A stretch of DNA of 45,017 nucleotides from Eudoraea sp. (GCA_024639765.1 JAHEHU010000001.1:78303-123319); one strand, 5' to 3'; positions 1-10,091 are shown, numbered from the stretch's first letter. Numbers and translations are program-made. The notes: generated from the sequence alone by a model not told the origin.

Positions 1-48
1 GTAGTTTCCTGCACAGTCAGGAAAACCGCTACACTACCTGTTAATTAA

Positions 49-90
49 AACCCCTTGTTTAGTCTGGATACAAAACAAGGGGTTCTTTTT
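49..90 (+). terminator. Rho-independent terminator of an upstream gene
   Basis: A perfect 12-base-pair stem (49-60 pairing with 73-84, arm AACCCCTTGTTT) with a 12-base loop is followed by a T-run at 86-90. An A-run lies on its other side, so it may also work on the minus strand. The gene it ends lies left of the window. Confidence 0.85.
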
Positions 91-119
91 GTTATAAAAT
101 TAACAAGTTGTTATATTTT
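89..119 (+). promoter_or_regulatory. Putative asd promoter, TTG-N20-TATATTTT
   Basis: TTG at 89-91 and TATATTTT at 112-119 are 20 bases apart. This matches the Bacteroidota consensus TTG-N17-23-TAnnTTTG at seven of eight -7 positions. The -33 box overlaps the T-run of the preceding terminator. The start codon of asd lies about 70 bases downstream. Confidence 0.4.
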
Positions 120-190
120 TATAACACTTTGATCAGAGTTTGCGGCATTATTCCCATTCAATTACCTTTGGCAACATAAAGTACATCGAT

Positions 191-1180
191 ATGAAACTTG
201 CGGTTGTAGGCGCTACAGGAATGGTAGGTGAGGTAATGCTCAAAGTATTGGCGGAACGTAGTTTTCCTGTTACTGAGCTATTGTTGGTTGCCTCAGAAAG
301 GTCTGTAGGGAAGGTCCTTCATTTTCAGGAGCATTCCTATACGGTTATTGGACTTAAGGAAGCCTTAGATGCCAAACCAGATATTGCCATATTTTCTGCA
401 GGAGGCGACACTTCTTTAGAGTGGGCTCCCAAATTTGCTGAAGTGGGTACTACCGTGATCGATAATTCATCGGCCTGGAGAATGGACCCTAAGATCAAAT
501 TAGTGGTGCCGGAGATAAATGCGCACGTACTAAGTAAAGACGATAAGATCATCGCAAATCCCAACTGCTCCACCATACAATTGGTTATGGTGCTGGCGCC
601 CCTTCATAAGTCCTATGCCATGAAGCGAGTCATAGTTTCTACCTATCAATCCGTGAGTGGTACAGGGGTAAAGGCCGTCCAACAAATGGAAAATGAAATG
701 GTGGGCGCCAAAACAGAAATGGCTTATCCATACCCTATCCATAGAAACGCATTACCGCATTGCGACGTTTTCCTGGAGAACGGTTACACAAAGGAGGAGA
801 TGAAACTAGCAAAAGAACCTCAAAAGATACTGGACGACAACAGTTTCGCCATTACCGCCACCGCGGTGCGTATTCCTACTGCAGGGGGACATTCTGAATC
901 TGTTAATGTGACCTTTGAGAACGAATTTACCCTGGAAGCTGTGCGGCAACTCTTGCGAGACACACCAGGTGTAGTGGTACAGGACAATCCGGACACCAAC
1001 ACCTACCCCATGCCCCTCTATGCTCATGATAAGGATGAGGTCTTTGTGGGAAGGATACGCCGCGATGAATCGGAGTCTAATGCCTTGAACATGTGGATAG
1101 TAGCGGATAATTTAAGAAAAGGTGCTGCCACCAATGCCGTGCAAATTGCCGAGTATCTGATACAAAATACTCTAGTCTGA
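191..1180 (+). CDS. asd: Aspartate-semialdehyde dehydrogenase
   Basis: Aspartate-semialdehyde dehydrogenase converts aspartyl-4-phosphate to aspartate semialdehyde with NADPH, the branch point to lysine/diaminopimelate, threonine and methionine. The 329-residue protein has the N-terminal nucleotide-binding loop VVGATGMVG (residues 5-13), the acylation-site motif ANPNCSTIQ with catalytic Cys126, and the GGHSES motif holding the acid/base histidine further on. The length is normal for the family. I place the start at the ATG at 191. A TTG at 140 would add 17 residues before the Rossmann strand and is less likely. The gene stands alone, with a terminator before it and 94 bases before the next gene. 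No defects are seen. Confidence 0.96.
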   Translation: MKLAVVGATGMVGEVMLKVLAERSFPVTELLLVASERSVGKVLHFQEHSYTVIGLKEALDAKPDIAIFSAGGDTSLEWAPKFAEVGTTVIDNSSAWRMDPKIKLVVPEINAHVLSKDDKIIANPNCSTIQLVMVLAPLHKSYAMKRVIVSTYQSVSGTGVKAVQQMENEMVGAKTEMAYPYPIHRNALPHCDVFLENGYTKEEMKLAKEPQKILDDNSFAITATAVRIPTAGGHSESVNVTFENEFTLEAVRQLLRDTPGVVVQDNPDTNTYPMPLYAHDKDEVFVGRIRRDESESNALNMWIVADNLRKGAATNAVQIAEYLIQNTLV

Positions 1181-1274
1181 AAAAGCAGGGCAAAAACTCT
1201 GTTAAAAAGGGTATTGATCTTTTTTAACCAGAATATTTTAAGGTATTTTTAGGGCTACTAAAATAGCAACGTAC

Positions 1275-3431
1275 ATGAAAAATACTGCCATTGCCCTTAT
1301 TGTTTGTCTAGCCATTCTGGCCTGTAAAAAAGAATCAACCTCAGAACCTATAACCGTGAACTATCCTGTTACTGCTCATGTAGATACCATAGATACTTAT
1401 TTTGACACAGAAGTACCGGATCCATTTCGCTGGCTCGAGGATGACCGCAGTGCTCAAACAGAAGCATGGGTTACCGAACAAAACAAAGTTACTTTCGGTT
1501 ATTTGGAGCAAATCCCCTTCAGGAAAGATCTGAAAAACCGGATGGAAAAATTATGGAACTATGAAAAAGTAAGTGCCCCTTTCAAGGAAGGAGCGTATAC
1601 ATACTACTATAAAAATGATGGTTTACAAAATCAAAGCGTGGTCTACAGAAAAAAAGAAGGTGGTGAGGAAGAGATCTTCCTAGATCCCAATACATTTTCT
1701 AAAGATGGCACCACTTCCCTGGCCGGACTAAGTTTTAGCAAGGACGGTTCACTTGCAGCTTATCTCATCTCTGAAGGTGGTAGTGATTGGCGAAAGGCCA
1801 TTGTCTTGAACGCAGCATCTATGGAGATCATAGAGGATACCTTATCCGATATAAAGTTCAGTGGAATTGCGTGGAAGGGTAATGAGGGCTTTTATTACTC
1901 AAGTTATGATAAGCCAAAAGGCAGTGAACTTTCCGCCAAAACAGATCAGCATAAAGTATATTATCACACCCTGGGAGAAGACCAGGCCGAAGACCAACTT
2001 ATATATGGAGGTTCTCCAGATGAAAAACACCGGTATATCTCTGCCAGCGTCACGGAAGATGAACACTATCTTGTTTTATATCCCGCAACTACTACCTCCG
2101 GAAATAAACTCTTAATACGAGACCTTACAGATCCTAATGGTCTCTTTATTACCATTCTGAACGATACTGATTCTGATAGTAATGTAATAGACAATAAAGG
2201 TGAAATCCTATATATTCAAACCAACAGAGATGCCCCAAACAAAAAGGTGGTCACCGTTAATGCCTTACAACCGGGTCCTGAAAATTGGAAAGATTTCATC
2301 CCAGAAACAGAGAATGTACTCAGCACAAGTACCGGAGGGGGTTATATTTTTGCCGAATATATGGTAGATGCTATCTCCAAAGTGCTTCAGTATGACTATG
2401 ATGGAAAGCTAATTCGTGACGTAAACCTTCCCGGGATTGGAAGTGCGGGGGGATTTAGGGGTAAACTAGATGCTGAGGACCTTTATTTCTCCTTTACCAA
2501 TTACAACACTCCCAGTTCCATCTATAAGCTAGATCCGGTAACCGGTGAATACAGCAGCTATTGGAAGCCTGACATCGACTTCGATCCTAATGCATACGAA
2601 TCCAAACAGGTTTTCTACAATTCTAAGGATGGCACCAAAGTTCCAATGATCATTACGTATAAGAAAGGTCTCGCTCTTAATGGAAAGAATCCTACCATTC
2701 TATACGGGTATGGCGGATTTAATATCAGTCTAACACCTTCTTTCAGCATTCTAAATGCAATATGGATGGAACAGGGCGGGGTTTATGCCGTCCCAAATTT
2801 GAGAGGAGGCGGAGAGTATGGGAAAAAATGGCACGACGCCGGTACAAAACTTCAAAAACAGAATGTCTTTGATGATTTTATTGCGGCTGCAGAATTTTTA
2901 ATTTCAGAAAATTACACCGCTTCAGAATATTTGGCTATCCGTGGCGGATCTAATGGTGGATTGTTGGTTGGAGCTGCTATGACACAGCGTCCCGAACTTA
3001 TGAAGGTTGCCTTACCGGCAGTTGGTGTAATGGATATGCTTAGGTACCACACTTTTACCGCCGGAGCAGGTTGGGCGTATGACTATGGTACGGCAGAAGA
3101 CAGTAAGGAAATGTTTGAATATCTAAAAGCCTATTCTCCTGTGCATAATATAAAAGAAGGCGTTTCATACCCAGCCACCCTTGTAACTACCGGTGATCAT
3201 GACGATAGGGTAGTGCCCGCTCATAGTTTTAAATTTGCGGCAGCATTGCAAGAGAAACAAACCGGTGCTGACCCAACGCTAATTCGTATTGAAACAAATG
3301 CAGGTCACGGAGCCGGAACCCCAATTAGTAAAACCATAGAACTGTATGCAGATATTTTTGCATTTACCTTCTACAATATGGGATATGAAGAATTACCCAA
3401 CCAAGCGGTGCTGAAAGAATTTAAAGACTAA
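1275..3431 (+). CDS. Prolyl oligopeptidase family (S9A) lipoprotein
   Basis: A serine peptidase of the prolyl oligopeptidase family, which cleaves short proline-containing peptides. The 718-residue protein starts with a lipoprotein signal (hydrophobic stretch, then LAILAC with lipidated Cys17), so it should sit in the outer membrane or periplasm. The propeller domain covers about residues 90-450. The C-terminal hydrolase carries GGSNGG with Ser559, DDRV with Asp643, and NAGHGAG with His678, a complete triad in the right order. Early residues DPFRWLED are typical of S9A. The gene is monocistronic and followed by a clear terminator. Substrate preference is family knowledge, not read from the sequence. 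Confidence 0.93.
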   Translation: MKNTAIALIVCLAILACKKESTSEPITVNYPVTAHVDTIDTYFDTEVPDPFRWLEDDRSAQTEAWVTEQNKVTFGYLEQIPFRKDLKNRMEKLWNYEKVSAPFKEGAYTYYYKNDGLQNQSVVYRKKEGGEEEIFLDPNTFSKDGTTSLAGLSFSKDGSLAAYLISEGGSDWRKAIVLNAASMEIIEDTLSDIKFSGIAWKGNEGFYYSSYDKPKGSELSAKTDQHKVYYHTLGEDQAEDQLIYGGSPDEKHRYISASVTEDEHYLVLYPATTTSGNKLLIRDLTDPNGLFITILNDTDSDSNVIDNKGEILYIQTNRDAPNKKVVTVNALQPGPENWKDFIPETENVLSTSTGGGYIFAEYMVDAISKVLQYDYDGKLIRDVNLPGIGSAGGFRGKLDAEDLYFSFTNYNTPSSIYKLDPVTGEYSSYWKPDIDFDPNAYESKQVFYNSKDGTKVPMIITYKKGLALNGKNPTILYGYGGFNISLTPSFSILNAIWMEQGGVYAVPNLRGGGEYGKKWHDAGTKLQKQNVFDDFIAAAEFLISENYTASEYLAIRGGSNGGLLVGAAMTQRPELMKVALPAVGVMDMLRYHTFTAGAGWAYDYGTAEDSKEMFEYLKAYSPVHNIKEGVSYPATLVTTGDHDDRVVPAHSFKFAAALQEKQTGADPTLIRIETNAGHGAGTPISKTIELYADIFAFTFYNMGYEELPNQAVLKEFKD

Positions 3432-3450
3432 TTTTCAATAAAGCAAAGCG

Positions 3451-3479
3451 AAATCCGTTTCTTAGAGACGGATTTTTTT
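3451..3479 (+). terminator. Rho-independent terminator after the S9A peptidase
   Basis: AAATCCGT at 3451-3458 pairs with ACGGATTT at 3468-3475, and the T-run continues to about 3478. It separates the peptidase gene from the ABC ATPase gene, which starts only about 30 bases later. Confidence 0.85.
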
Positions 3480-3506
3480 GCATTTTATAACAGAAGATCA
3501 ATCCAT

Positions 3507-4490
3507 ATGTTGCAAGTAGATAAGCTTTCATTTGCTTATGATGTGTCTAATGTCCTAGAAGGCCTCTCCTTTGAGGTCAATAAAGGAGAACACGTTGCTG
3601 TTATGGGTGAAAGTGGATGTGGGAAAAGTACCTTATTAAAGCTTATTTATGGTCTGCTCAGCCCAGGAGAAGGAAAAATCTTGTGGGGAAAAGAAGAGGT
3701 AAAAGGTCCGTTATATACCTTAGTCCCAGGCGAATCTTATATGAAATACTTGTCTCAGGAGCTAGATCTGATGCCTTTTACAACAGTGTCTGAAAACATC
3801 AGTGAACATCTTTCAGTATTCTATCCTGAGGAAATGAAAGCAAGGACAGAAGAGCTGTTGGAAATGATAGAAATGTCTTCCGTTGCTCACACCAAAGTGA
3901 AGAATCTTAGTGGAGGGCAACAACAAAGAGTAGCTCTTGCCAGGGTTCTGGCTCAAAAACCTGATGTCTTGTTATTAGATGAACCCTTTAGCCATATTGA
4001 CAATTTTCGCAAGAATAGTTTACGAAGAAATCTGTTCAAATACCTGAAGGAAGAAAAAATAACCTGTCTAACAGCCACCCATGATCAGATGGATGTACTT
4101 CCCTTCGCAGATCGGATGCTTGTATTAAAAGACAGAGAGATCCTTATAGAGGGACCAACGAGGAGAATATACGAATCCCCTCCTAATTTTTATGTTGCCA
4201 GTCTTTTTGGGGAAGCTACTATTTTACCTATTACTCTTTTGAAATCCTACGCAGATACAAAGAGAAACATTATAGTATATGCCCATGAGTTCAAAGTTGC
4301 CAACTCTACCGGACTTAAGACCAAAGTAAAGAAGTTATTCCCCATGGGAGGCTATTTTTTGGTTGAAGGAGAATCTGAGGACGGCACGGTGTTCTTTCAC
4401 TCTGAAAAGGAACTGAAAATAGACTCCAAAGTTTACCTTAACATTTCTATTGAAACCATTAATAAACGTCTGAGAGTAGATCTCCCTTAG
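3507..4490 (+). CDS. ABC transporter ATP-binding protein, orphan
   Basis: The ATP-hydrolysing subunit of an ABC importer-type complex. The 327-residue protein has Walker A GESGCGKST near residues 34-42, the signature LSGGQQQRVALARV, Walker B VLLLDEP with a following switch region, and the H-loop in TATHDQ. About 90 further residues follow, of the length expected for a small TOBE-like regulatory domain as in polyamine, iron or molybdate importers. No permease or binding-protein gene lies next to it, so the substrate cannot be inferred. The start is the ATG at 3507, shortly after a terminator. Its stop codon overlaps the stop codon of the convergent GntP gene. Confidence 0.9.
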   Translation: MLQVDKLSFAYDVSNVLEGLSFEVNKGEHVAVMGESGCGKSTLLKLIYGLLSPGEGKILWGKEEVKGPLYTLVPGESYMKYLSQELDLMPFTTVSENISEHLSVFYPEEMKARTEELLEMIEMSSVAHTKVKNLSGGQQQRVALARVLAQKPDVLLLDEPFSHIDNFRKNSLRRNLFKYLKEEKITCLTATHDQMDVLPFADRMLVLKDREILIEGPTRRIYESPPNFYVASLFGEATILPITLLKSYADTKRNIIVYAHEFKVANSTGLKTKVKKLFPMGGYFLVEGESEDGTVFFHSEKELKIDSKVYLNISIETINKRLRVDLP

Positions 4491-5821
4491 CCAAATAGCA
4501 AAGAAGCAATAAATACTGCTATAACCGCTGTTGTTCCCAACACCACGGTTCCCAATCCAAATAATTTGTAGCCTGTTTTTACATTCATTCCGCTCATCTG
4601 GGTTACCACCCAAAAAAAGCTGTCGTTGGCATGCGAGATCATGGCCGAACCTGCTCCTATAGATACAACTACCAACGCTTTTTGTATTTCCGATTCATAT
4701 CCGAGTGATGTCATCATAGGAGCCAAAATAGACGCTGTGGTAACAAGTGCCACTGTGGAGGAACCCTGTGCCGTTTTTAAAGCTGCTGCCAACAGAAATG
4801 GTAGAAAAATACCAATATTGAGATCTTTCAATGAGTTTCCAAGAACTTCGGCAATCCCAGACATCTGCAACACAGTTCCAAAAATACCTCCCGCTCCCGT
4901 GATCATAAGAATAGAAGCGGCATCTTTAATAGCATTTCCTACCCATCCGGAAGATGATAGCATTTCAAAGTGTAGTTTCTTTGGTAACAACAAGCAGAGG
5001 AACACACCAATAAGGAGCGCTATAACAGGATCTCCAAGGAAGGTAATCAGGTTTTGTAAGAAGCCTGGCATGGCAGTATCTCCCTTAATGAAAACAGATT
5101 TAAGTACAATTAGGACAATAGGGATCACTATAGGAATAGAAGATCTCACAATTCCTGGTTCTTCGTTTGCCTCTGCTATCTTTTCATTAATAAGGTCGTC
5201 TCCCTGATCCGGATCAATATAGGTTTTAGCAGCAAATTTAGTTGCAAAGATCACCGCGGCAGCAAGCGCTAGTAAACTAACCGGGATACCAAAAGCAATA
5301 ACCAATCCTATGTTAGCCTCCAGGATGCCGGCAGCAGCAATAGGCCCGGGAGTAGGAGGTACCATGGTATGAGAGGCCATAAGGCCTAAACCAAGGGCAA
5401 TAGCGGCACCCGCCAGTGAAATCTTTGCTTTTCTACTTAGTCCCTTACTTAAAGGATGTAAGAGCATAAAACCACTATCTGCAAATACAGGAATGGAAAC
5501 AATGTATCCAATGAGTCCCATAGCCAGTGGTATGCGCTTTTTTCCAATGAGTCGCAGGACGCTTTTTGCAATGGTTTGAGCTCCGCCTGTGTGCTCCAGA
5601 AAGGCCCCAATTATGACTCCTAAAACAATGATCAATCCTATTTTGCCCAGGGTGCCTCCAAAACCGTCATTGATCGCTTTGGTAATATCCTGAAAAGGCA
5701 TGCCCGCAAATATGCCATAGGCAATGGAGATGATCAAAAGAGCAAGAAAAGGATGTACCTTTAACCTGGTGGTTAAAACCACTATGAATAGCACCGCAAC
5801 TAGTAAATAAATAATTTCCAT
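4487..5821 (-). CDS. GntP family permease (gluconate/organic acid:H+ symporter)
   Basis: A polytopic inner-membrane permease of the GntP family, which imports gluconate or related hydroxy acids with protons. The 444-residue protein is almost entirely hydrophobic helices. It has family features such as VFADSGFMLLHPL, the glycine/proline-rich SHTMVPPTPGPIAAAG and the C-terminal TAQGSSTVALVTTA and ISHANDSFFWV. I choose the ATG at 5821; a TTG five codons upstream is possible. Length matches the family (about 440). No gluconate kinase gene is adjacent, so the substrate is open. The gene converges on the ABC ATPase gene with overlapping stop codons. Confidence 0.93.
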   Translation of the reverse strand: MEIIYLLVAVLFIVVLTTRLKVHPFLALLIISIAYGIFAGMPFQDITKAINDGFGGTLGKIGLIIVLGVIIGAFLEHTGGAQTIAKSVLRLIGKKRIPLAMGLIGYIVSIPVFADSGFMLLHPLSKGLSRKAKISLAGAAIALGLGLMASHTMVPPTPGPIAAAGILEANIGLVIAFGIPVSLLALAAAVIFATKFAAKTYIDPDQGDDLINEKIAEANEEPGIVRSSIPIVIPIVLIVLKSVFIKGDTAMPGFLQNLITFLGDPVIALLIGVFLCLLLPKKLHFEMLSSSGWVGNAIKDAASILMITGAGGIFGTVLQMSGIAEVLGNSLKDLNIGIFLPFLLAAALKTAQGSSTVALVTTASILAPMMTSLGYESEIQKALVVVSIGAGSAMISHANDSFFWVVTQMSGMNVKTGYKLFGLGTVVLGTTAVIAVFIASLLFG

Positions 5822-5916
5822 TTGACCTGCTTCCAATCCTTACCTTGGGGATGAAAAGGAAAAATACATAATTTCTGTGGATCCCTCCTTATGGAAATCC
5901 TTAGAACGAGCAGTTA

Positions 5917-7029
5917 CTATGCAATATTGGCCAATTCTTTGCCTACATGGCTGCCGATAGCAATTCCCATTCCTCCAAGTCGCACCCCAAAAGCTGTTCT
6001 GTCTGATATGCTTCTAACAATAGGTCTTTTCTGAGAGCCCATTCCCATGATGCCGCTCCAACGCTGATCTATCTCAAATGGCGTATTGGGTAAAATAGTG
6101 TTGCGCAATACTTCCTCCAGTTTGTTCTGGATCTTTGAGGTAAGCCCAAATGAATCTGTTTCTTCCGACTTAAAATCTATATTGCGAGCCCCTCCAAATA
6201 AGATACGATCCTGTACATTCCTAAAATAATAGTAGCCCTTATCCAGGTGAAAGGTCCCTTCAATTTTCAATCCCTTAATAGGTTTGGTGATCAATACCTG
6301 TGCTCTGGCGGGTACAATATCTTCGCTCAGCCATTTGGCTGCAAAACCATTGGTAGCTACCAAAAGTTTATCAGATCTAAAATCAAAGTGGGGCGTCCTA
6401 ATGGTAATGCCGGCATTATCCTCTAAATATGATTTCACCTCTATCCCATTAAGGATCTGTATCCCGGCTGCGCTTACTTTTGACAATAATGCCTCCATCA
6501 TGGATCCGGTATTGATCTGGGCTTCAAAAGGATTTGTAATATAGGTGTCAATAATTTTCTTAAATCCAAAATTATTAGCTTGTGTACGGAAAGCAGTTTC
6601 TCCAAAGACGGGCTTTAATAAGGCATTTACCTCATCCAAGTGCTCCATGCAATTTTCAAAGAGTTTCCGGTCCTGCTCAAAGAAAAGTTCATGTCCTCCC
6701 CTTCTTTGGTAATCCATTGCCTTATCTCCAAGGGTAGATCTAAGTAATTCAATACCATCCCAACGTTTTTGTACCAATTGCAGAACTTCCTCAGCACTAT
6801 GATGTTCCAGATCTTCCAGAATCTCGGAGATACTGCCAAAACAGGCAAAGCCGGCATTTTTAGTACTGGCTCCCTGTGGTAAGATGCCCTTTTCTAGCAA
6901 CAATATCTTTGCCTCTGGGTATTTTTTACGAAGTGCAAGCGCACAAGACAGACCTACAATACCACTGCCAATTATGGTAAAGTCCACATTGTGAAACCAT
7001 GTATTGTATTCCCAGTAGCTTAGATCCAT
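5917..7029 (-). CDS. FAD-dependent oxidoreductase, DAO (D-amino-acid oxidase-like) family
   Basis: A flavoprotein of the DAO superfamily that oxidises amino acids or amines. The 370-residue protein begins with an FAD-binding Rossmann fold (IIGSGIVGLSCALAL) and continues with EKG and the STKNAGFA segment typical of glycine-oxidase-like members. It closes with a second FAD contact, RLGGMGIAIGSHVG. No signal peptide is visible, so it is probably cytoplasmic. The substrate is unknown. The ATG at 7029 is preferred: an in-frame TTG at 7053 lies inside the accC terminator hairpin. It sits downstream of accC on the same strand, but the terminator between them suggests that read-through or a separate promoter drives it. 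Confidence 0.85.
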   Translation of the reverse strand: MDLSYWEYNTWFHNVDFTIIGSGIVGLSCALALRKKYPEAKILLLEKGILPQGASTKNAGFACFGSISEILEDLEHHSAEEVLQLVQKRWDGIELLRSTLGDKAMDYQRRGGHELFFEQDRKLFENCMEHLDEVNALLKPVFGETAFRTQANNFGFKKIIDTYITNPFEAQINTGSMMEALLSKVSAAGIQILNGIEVKSYLEDNAGITIRTPHFDFRSDKLLVATNGFAAKWLSEDIVPARAQVLITKPIKGLKIEGTFHLDKGYYYFRNVQDRILFGGARNIDFKSEETDSFGLTSKIQNKLEEVLRNTILPNTPFEIDQRWSGIMGMGSQKRPIVRSISDRTAFGVRLGGMGIAIGSHVGKELANIA

Positions 7030-7032
7030 AAG

Positions 7033-7062
7033 GAATAAAAAAACTCCGGACAAAGCCGGAGT
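7033..7062 (-). terminator. Rho-independent terminator of the fabH-accB-accC genes
   Basis: On the minus strand ACTCCGG (7056-7062) pairs with CCGGAGT (7043-7049) around a six-base loop, followed by a run of seven T (7037-7043 as A on the plus strand). It begins 6 bases after the accC stop codon. Confidence 0.85.
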
Positions 7063-7067
7063 GTATG

Positions 7068-8423
7068 TTATTTATTTTCCGGTTCCGGATCCATTTTAAA
7101 ATCTTCCATAAATTTGGTTGTGTAGTTTCCCGCCAAATAATCCGGATGGTCCATCAGTTGCCTGTGAAATGGAATAGTTGTTTTGATCCCTTCTATGACA
7201 AACTCATCCAGGGCCCTTTTCATTTTATTGATGGCCTCTTCTCTGGTTTGCGCCGTCGTAATAAGCTTGGCTATCATTGAATCATAGTTGGGAGGAATGG
7301 TATATCCACTATATACATGTGTATCCAATCTAATTCCGTGTCCACCCGGGGTGTGCAATGTAGTGATCTTACCGGGAGATGGTCTAAATCCATGATATGG
7401 ATCTTCAGCATTTATCCTACATTCTATAGCATGTAATTTGGGATAATAATTCTTACCAGAAATAGGAACTCCACCTGCCACAAGAATCTGTTCCCTGATC
7501 AGGTCGTAATCTACCACCTGTTCGGTAATAGGGTGCTCTACCTGGATCCGGGTATTCATTTCCATAAAATAAAATTTTCTGTGTTTGTCCACTAGAAATT
7601 CTATGGTTCCGGCGCCCTCATATTTTATATATTCTGCGGCTTTTATCGCTGCCTTCCCCATATCGTCCCTCAACTTATCTGTCATAAAAGGAGAAGGGGT
7701 TTCTTCTGTTAGTTTCTGATGTCTTCTTTGGATAGAACAATCGCGTTCCGAAAGATGGCAAGCCTTTCCATATTGATCACCAACTACTTGTATCTCAATA
7801 TGTCTTGGTTCCTCAATTAGCTTTTCCATGTACATACCCCCGTTACCAAAGGCAGCGGTGGCTTCTTTAACAGCGCTGTTAAAAGCGGCTTCCATATCCT
7901 CTTCTTTCCAGACAGCACGCATTCCTTTACCTCCACCACCGGCGGTGGCTTTTATCATAACAGGGTAGCCAACCTTTTTAGCTGTTTTTAAAGCATCTGG
8001 CACGTCCTTTAACAAGCCTTCCGACCCAGGTACAATTGGTACACCGGCCTTTTTCATCGTTTCTTTGGCTGTTGCCTTGTCTCCCATTCTGTCTATCTGT
8101 TCCCCAGTGGCGCCTATAAACTTTATGTCGTGTTCTGCACAGATCCTGGAAAATTTGGAGTTCTCTGATAAAAATCCATACCCGGGATGAATGCCATCAG
8201 CATTGGTGATCTCAGCAGCCGCAATAATGTTCGGGATCTTCAAATAGGATTCACTGCTGGGTGCAGGTCCTATACATACGGCCTCATCCGCAAAGCGGAC
8301 ATGGAGACTTTCTTCATCGGCCTTGGAGTAAACGGCTACCGTTTTGATGCCCATTTCCTTACAAGTACGAATAATTCTAAGGGCTATTTCACCTCTATTC
8401 GCTATGAGTATTTTTTTAAACAT
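7068..8423 (-). CDS. accC: Biotin carboxylase subunit of acetyl-CoA carboxylase
   Basis: Biotin carboxylase carries out the ATP-dependent carboxylation of biotin on AccB, the first half-reaction of malonyl-CoA formation. The 451-residue protein is full length. It starts [17 protein letters not shown] and has the [10 protein letters not shown] motif, the glycine-rich ATP-grasp loop [11 protein letters not shown], and the active-site segment [13 protein letters not shown](I/V)TE. The start is the ATG at 8423. It follows accB by 81 bases in the order fabH-accB-accC and ends 6 bases before a strong terminator. Nothing unusual is seen. Confidence 0.97.
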   Translation of the reverse strand: MFKKILIANRGEIALRIIRTCKEMGIKTVAVYSKADEESLHVRFADEAVCIGPAPSSESYLKIPNIIAAAEITNADGIHPGYGFLSENSKFSRICAEHDIKFIGATGEQIDRMGDKATAKETMKKAGVPIVPGSEGLLKDVPDALKTAKKVGYPVMIKATAGGGGKGMRAVWKEEDMEAAFNSAVKEATAAFGNGGMYMEKLIEEPRHIEIQVVGDQYGKACHLSERDCSIQRRHQKLTEETPSPFMTDKLRDDMGKAAIKAAEYIKYEGAGTIEFLVDKHRKFYFMEMNTRIQVEHPITEQVVDYDLIREQILVAGGVPISGKNYYPKLHAIECRINAEDPYHGFRPSPGKITTLHTPGGHGIRLDTHVYSGYTIPPNYDSMIAKLITTAQTREEAINKMKRALDEFVIEGIKTTIPFHRQLMDHPDYLAGNYTTKFMEDFKMDPEPENK

Positions 8424-8504
8424 AATTACCTACGTTTCGTGGCCATGAAGAATACGTCTGCTCAATAGGGCAACACCTATTATCCTGGCTATGTTATTTT
8501 CTAC

Positions 8505-8987
8505 TTAGGAAGGATCTACCAGGAATAAAGGCTGATCAAACTCTACCGGAGAAGAATCATCTACCAATACCTTTACTATTTTCCCGGATACTTCAGATTC
8601 TATATCGTTGAATAGTTTCATGGCTTCAATAACACACAGAACATCGCCTACGCCAATGGTATCACCTACTTCAACAAAAGAGGGTTTATCTGGTGATGGT
8701 TTTCTGTAAAAAGTTCCTATGATAGGTGATTTGATGGTCACTAAATTGGAATCTTCTTCTTTTTTCGTAGCTGCAGCTTCCGCAGGAGCTTCTGCCGCAG
8801 GCATGGCCTGTGGTGGTGCAGCTTGTGGAACCGCGGTGGGTATTTGCTGAATATATGTGGTCTCCCCACCAGAACCAGCAGCCCCTGTTCTAATTGTGAT
8901 CTTAATATCGTCCGTTTCCAGTTTAACTTCACTGGCTCCCGATTTTGCCACAAACTTAATTAAGCTTTGAATCTCTTTAATATCCAT
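8505..8987 (-). CDS. accB: Biotin carboxyl carrier protein of acetyl-CoA carboxylase
   Basis: The biotinylated carrier that shuttles carboxyl groups between biotin carboxylase and the carboxyltransferase. The 160-residue protein has a short N-terminal domain (1-35), an Ala/Pro/Glu-rich linker (about 36-78) and a C-terminal biotinyl domain. That domain carries the EAMKLFND motif, with Lys124 as the biotinylation site, and the upstream SPIIGTFYR(K)PSPD thumb region typical of AccB. The start at 8987 lies 26 bases after the fabH stop, consistent with cotranscription. It is standard in length and order. Confidence 0.97.
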   Translation of the reverse strand: MDIKEIQSLIKFVAKSGASEVKLETDDIKITIRTGAAGSGGETTYIQQIPTAVPQAAPPQAMPAAEAPAEAAATKKEEDSNLVTIKSPIIGTFYRKPSPDKPSFVEVGDTIGVGDVLCVIEAMKLFNDIESEVSGKIVKVLVDDSSPVEFDQPLFLVDPS

Positions 8988-9013
8988 GGAATTCGTTTTT
9001 GATTAGTTGTTGC

Positions 9014-10006
9014 TTAGTTATATGCCCATTTTAAATATATAGAGCCCCAGGTAAATCCGCCGCCAAAGGCTGCAAATACCAAATTGTCTCCTTTTTTTAG
9101 TTGCTTTTCATAGTCACTTAATAAAAGTGGCAGTGTAGCAGAGGTAGTGTTTCCATACCGCTGGATGTTCATCATTACTTTTGATTGTTCCAGGTTCATT
9201 CTGTTAGAAGTAGCGTCAATGATACGTTTATTAGCTTGGTGTGGAACAAGCCATTGTACATCATCGTGAGTAAGGTTATTCCTTTCCATGATCAGTGCCG
9301 CTGCATCTGCCATATTGGTTACGGCAAATTTGAAAACTGATTTCCCGTCCTGGTATACAAAATGTTGTTTATTCTTAACGGTCTCCTCGCTTGCAGGTAA
9401 CAGGGATCCTCCTGCTTCTATTTTAAGAAACTCTCTCCCCGTTCCATCAGACCTAAGATATTCATCTTGTAGCCCAAGTCCCTCCGTATTTGGTTCAAAA
9501 AGTACGGCCCCTGCACCATCTCCAAAAATGATGCATGTGGTCCTGTCTGTATAATCTAGAATAGAAGACATTTTATCTGCTCCAATAAGAAGTACTTTCT
9601 TATATTTTCCGGATTCTATATAGCGAGCGGCAGTAGACATTCCATACAGAAAATTACAACATGCAGCCTGAAGGTCATACGCAAAGGCATTTACGGCTCC
9701 AATCTTTGTGGCCACGTAAACGGCAGTTGAGGCAACGGGTAAATCTGGTGTGGCTGTCCCTAATAAGACAAGGTCTATCTCTTTTGGGTCAATATTTCCT
9801 TTTTGCAGGAGATCCTCCGCAGCTTTAATAGCCAAATAAGAGGTGCCTTTATCCTTGTCTTTAAGAATTCTTCTCTCTTTGATACCGGTGCGAGTGGTGA
9901 TCCATTCATCAGTGGTATCCATCATGGTTTCCAAAACTTTATTGGTCAACCTGAAGTCGGGTACGTAAGCCCCCACAGCTGTGATCGCTGCTGAAATTTT
10001 TGACAT
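9014..10006 (-). CDS. fabH: 3-oxoacyl-ACP synthase III
   Basis: FabH condenses acetyl-CoA (or a branched primer) with malonyl-ACP to start fatty-acid elongation; branched primers are usual in Bacteroidota. The 330-residue thiolase-fold protein has the DEWITTRTGI motif near residue 33, the active-site AACCNFLYG with Cys116 aligned to the catalytic position, VPHQANKRI with the catalytic histidine, and RYGNTTSA with the catalytic asparagine. A second cysteine directly follows the catalytic one. The gene leads fabH-accB-accC, 170 bases downstream of rpmF and beyond a terminator, with its own weak promoter candidate. Confidence 0.96.
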   Translation of the reverse strand: MSKISAAITAVGAYVPDFRLTNKVLETMMDTTDEWITTRTGIKERRILKDKDKGTSYLAIKAAEDLLQKGNIDPKEIDLVLLGTATPDLPVASTAVYVATKIGAVNAFAYDLQAACCNFLYGMSTAARYIESGKYKKVLLIGADKMSSILDYTDRTTCIIFGDGAGAVLFEPNTEGLGLQDEYLRSDGTGREFLKIEAGGSLLPASEETVKNKQHFVYQDGKSVFKFAVTNMADAAALIMERNNLTHDDVQWLVPHQANKRIIDATSNRMNLEQSKVMMNIQRYGNTTSATLPLLLSDYEKQLKKGDNLVFAAFGGGFTWGSIYLKWAYN

Positions 10007-10057
10007 ACTAACATCGGTTTTTTAAGCGGAAACCTTGAAAAATGCTCCAAAAGTTGT

Positions 10058-10091
10058 GAAAAGTAGTGATTTTTTGCGACTTTTTGCTCAA
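10058..10091 (-). promoter_or_regulatory. Putative fabH promoter, TTG-N23-TACTTTTC
   Basis: On the minus strand TTG (10089-10091) and TACTTTTC (10058-10065) are separated by 23 bases. This is at the edge of the accepted spacer range and matches seven of eight -7 positions. It lies between the rpmF terminator and the fabH start. Confidence 0.35.

Noticed and set aside
1-48. Possible 3' end of a gene on the plus strand, ending in TAA at 42-44 or 46-48.
   Set aside because: At most 15 codons are visible and neither reading gives a recognisable C-terminus. Only the terminator after it supports a gene here.
4626-5207. A 193-codon plus-strand frame.
   Set aside because: It lies wholly inside the GntP permease gene on the opposite strand, whose protein has clear family motifs. 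The antisense translation has none.
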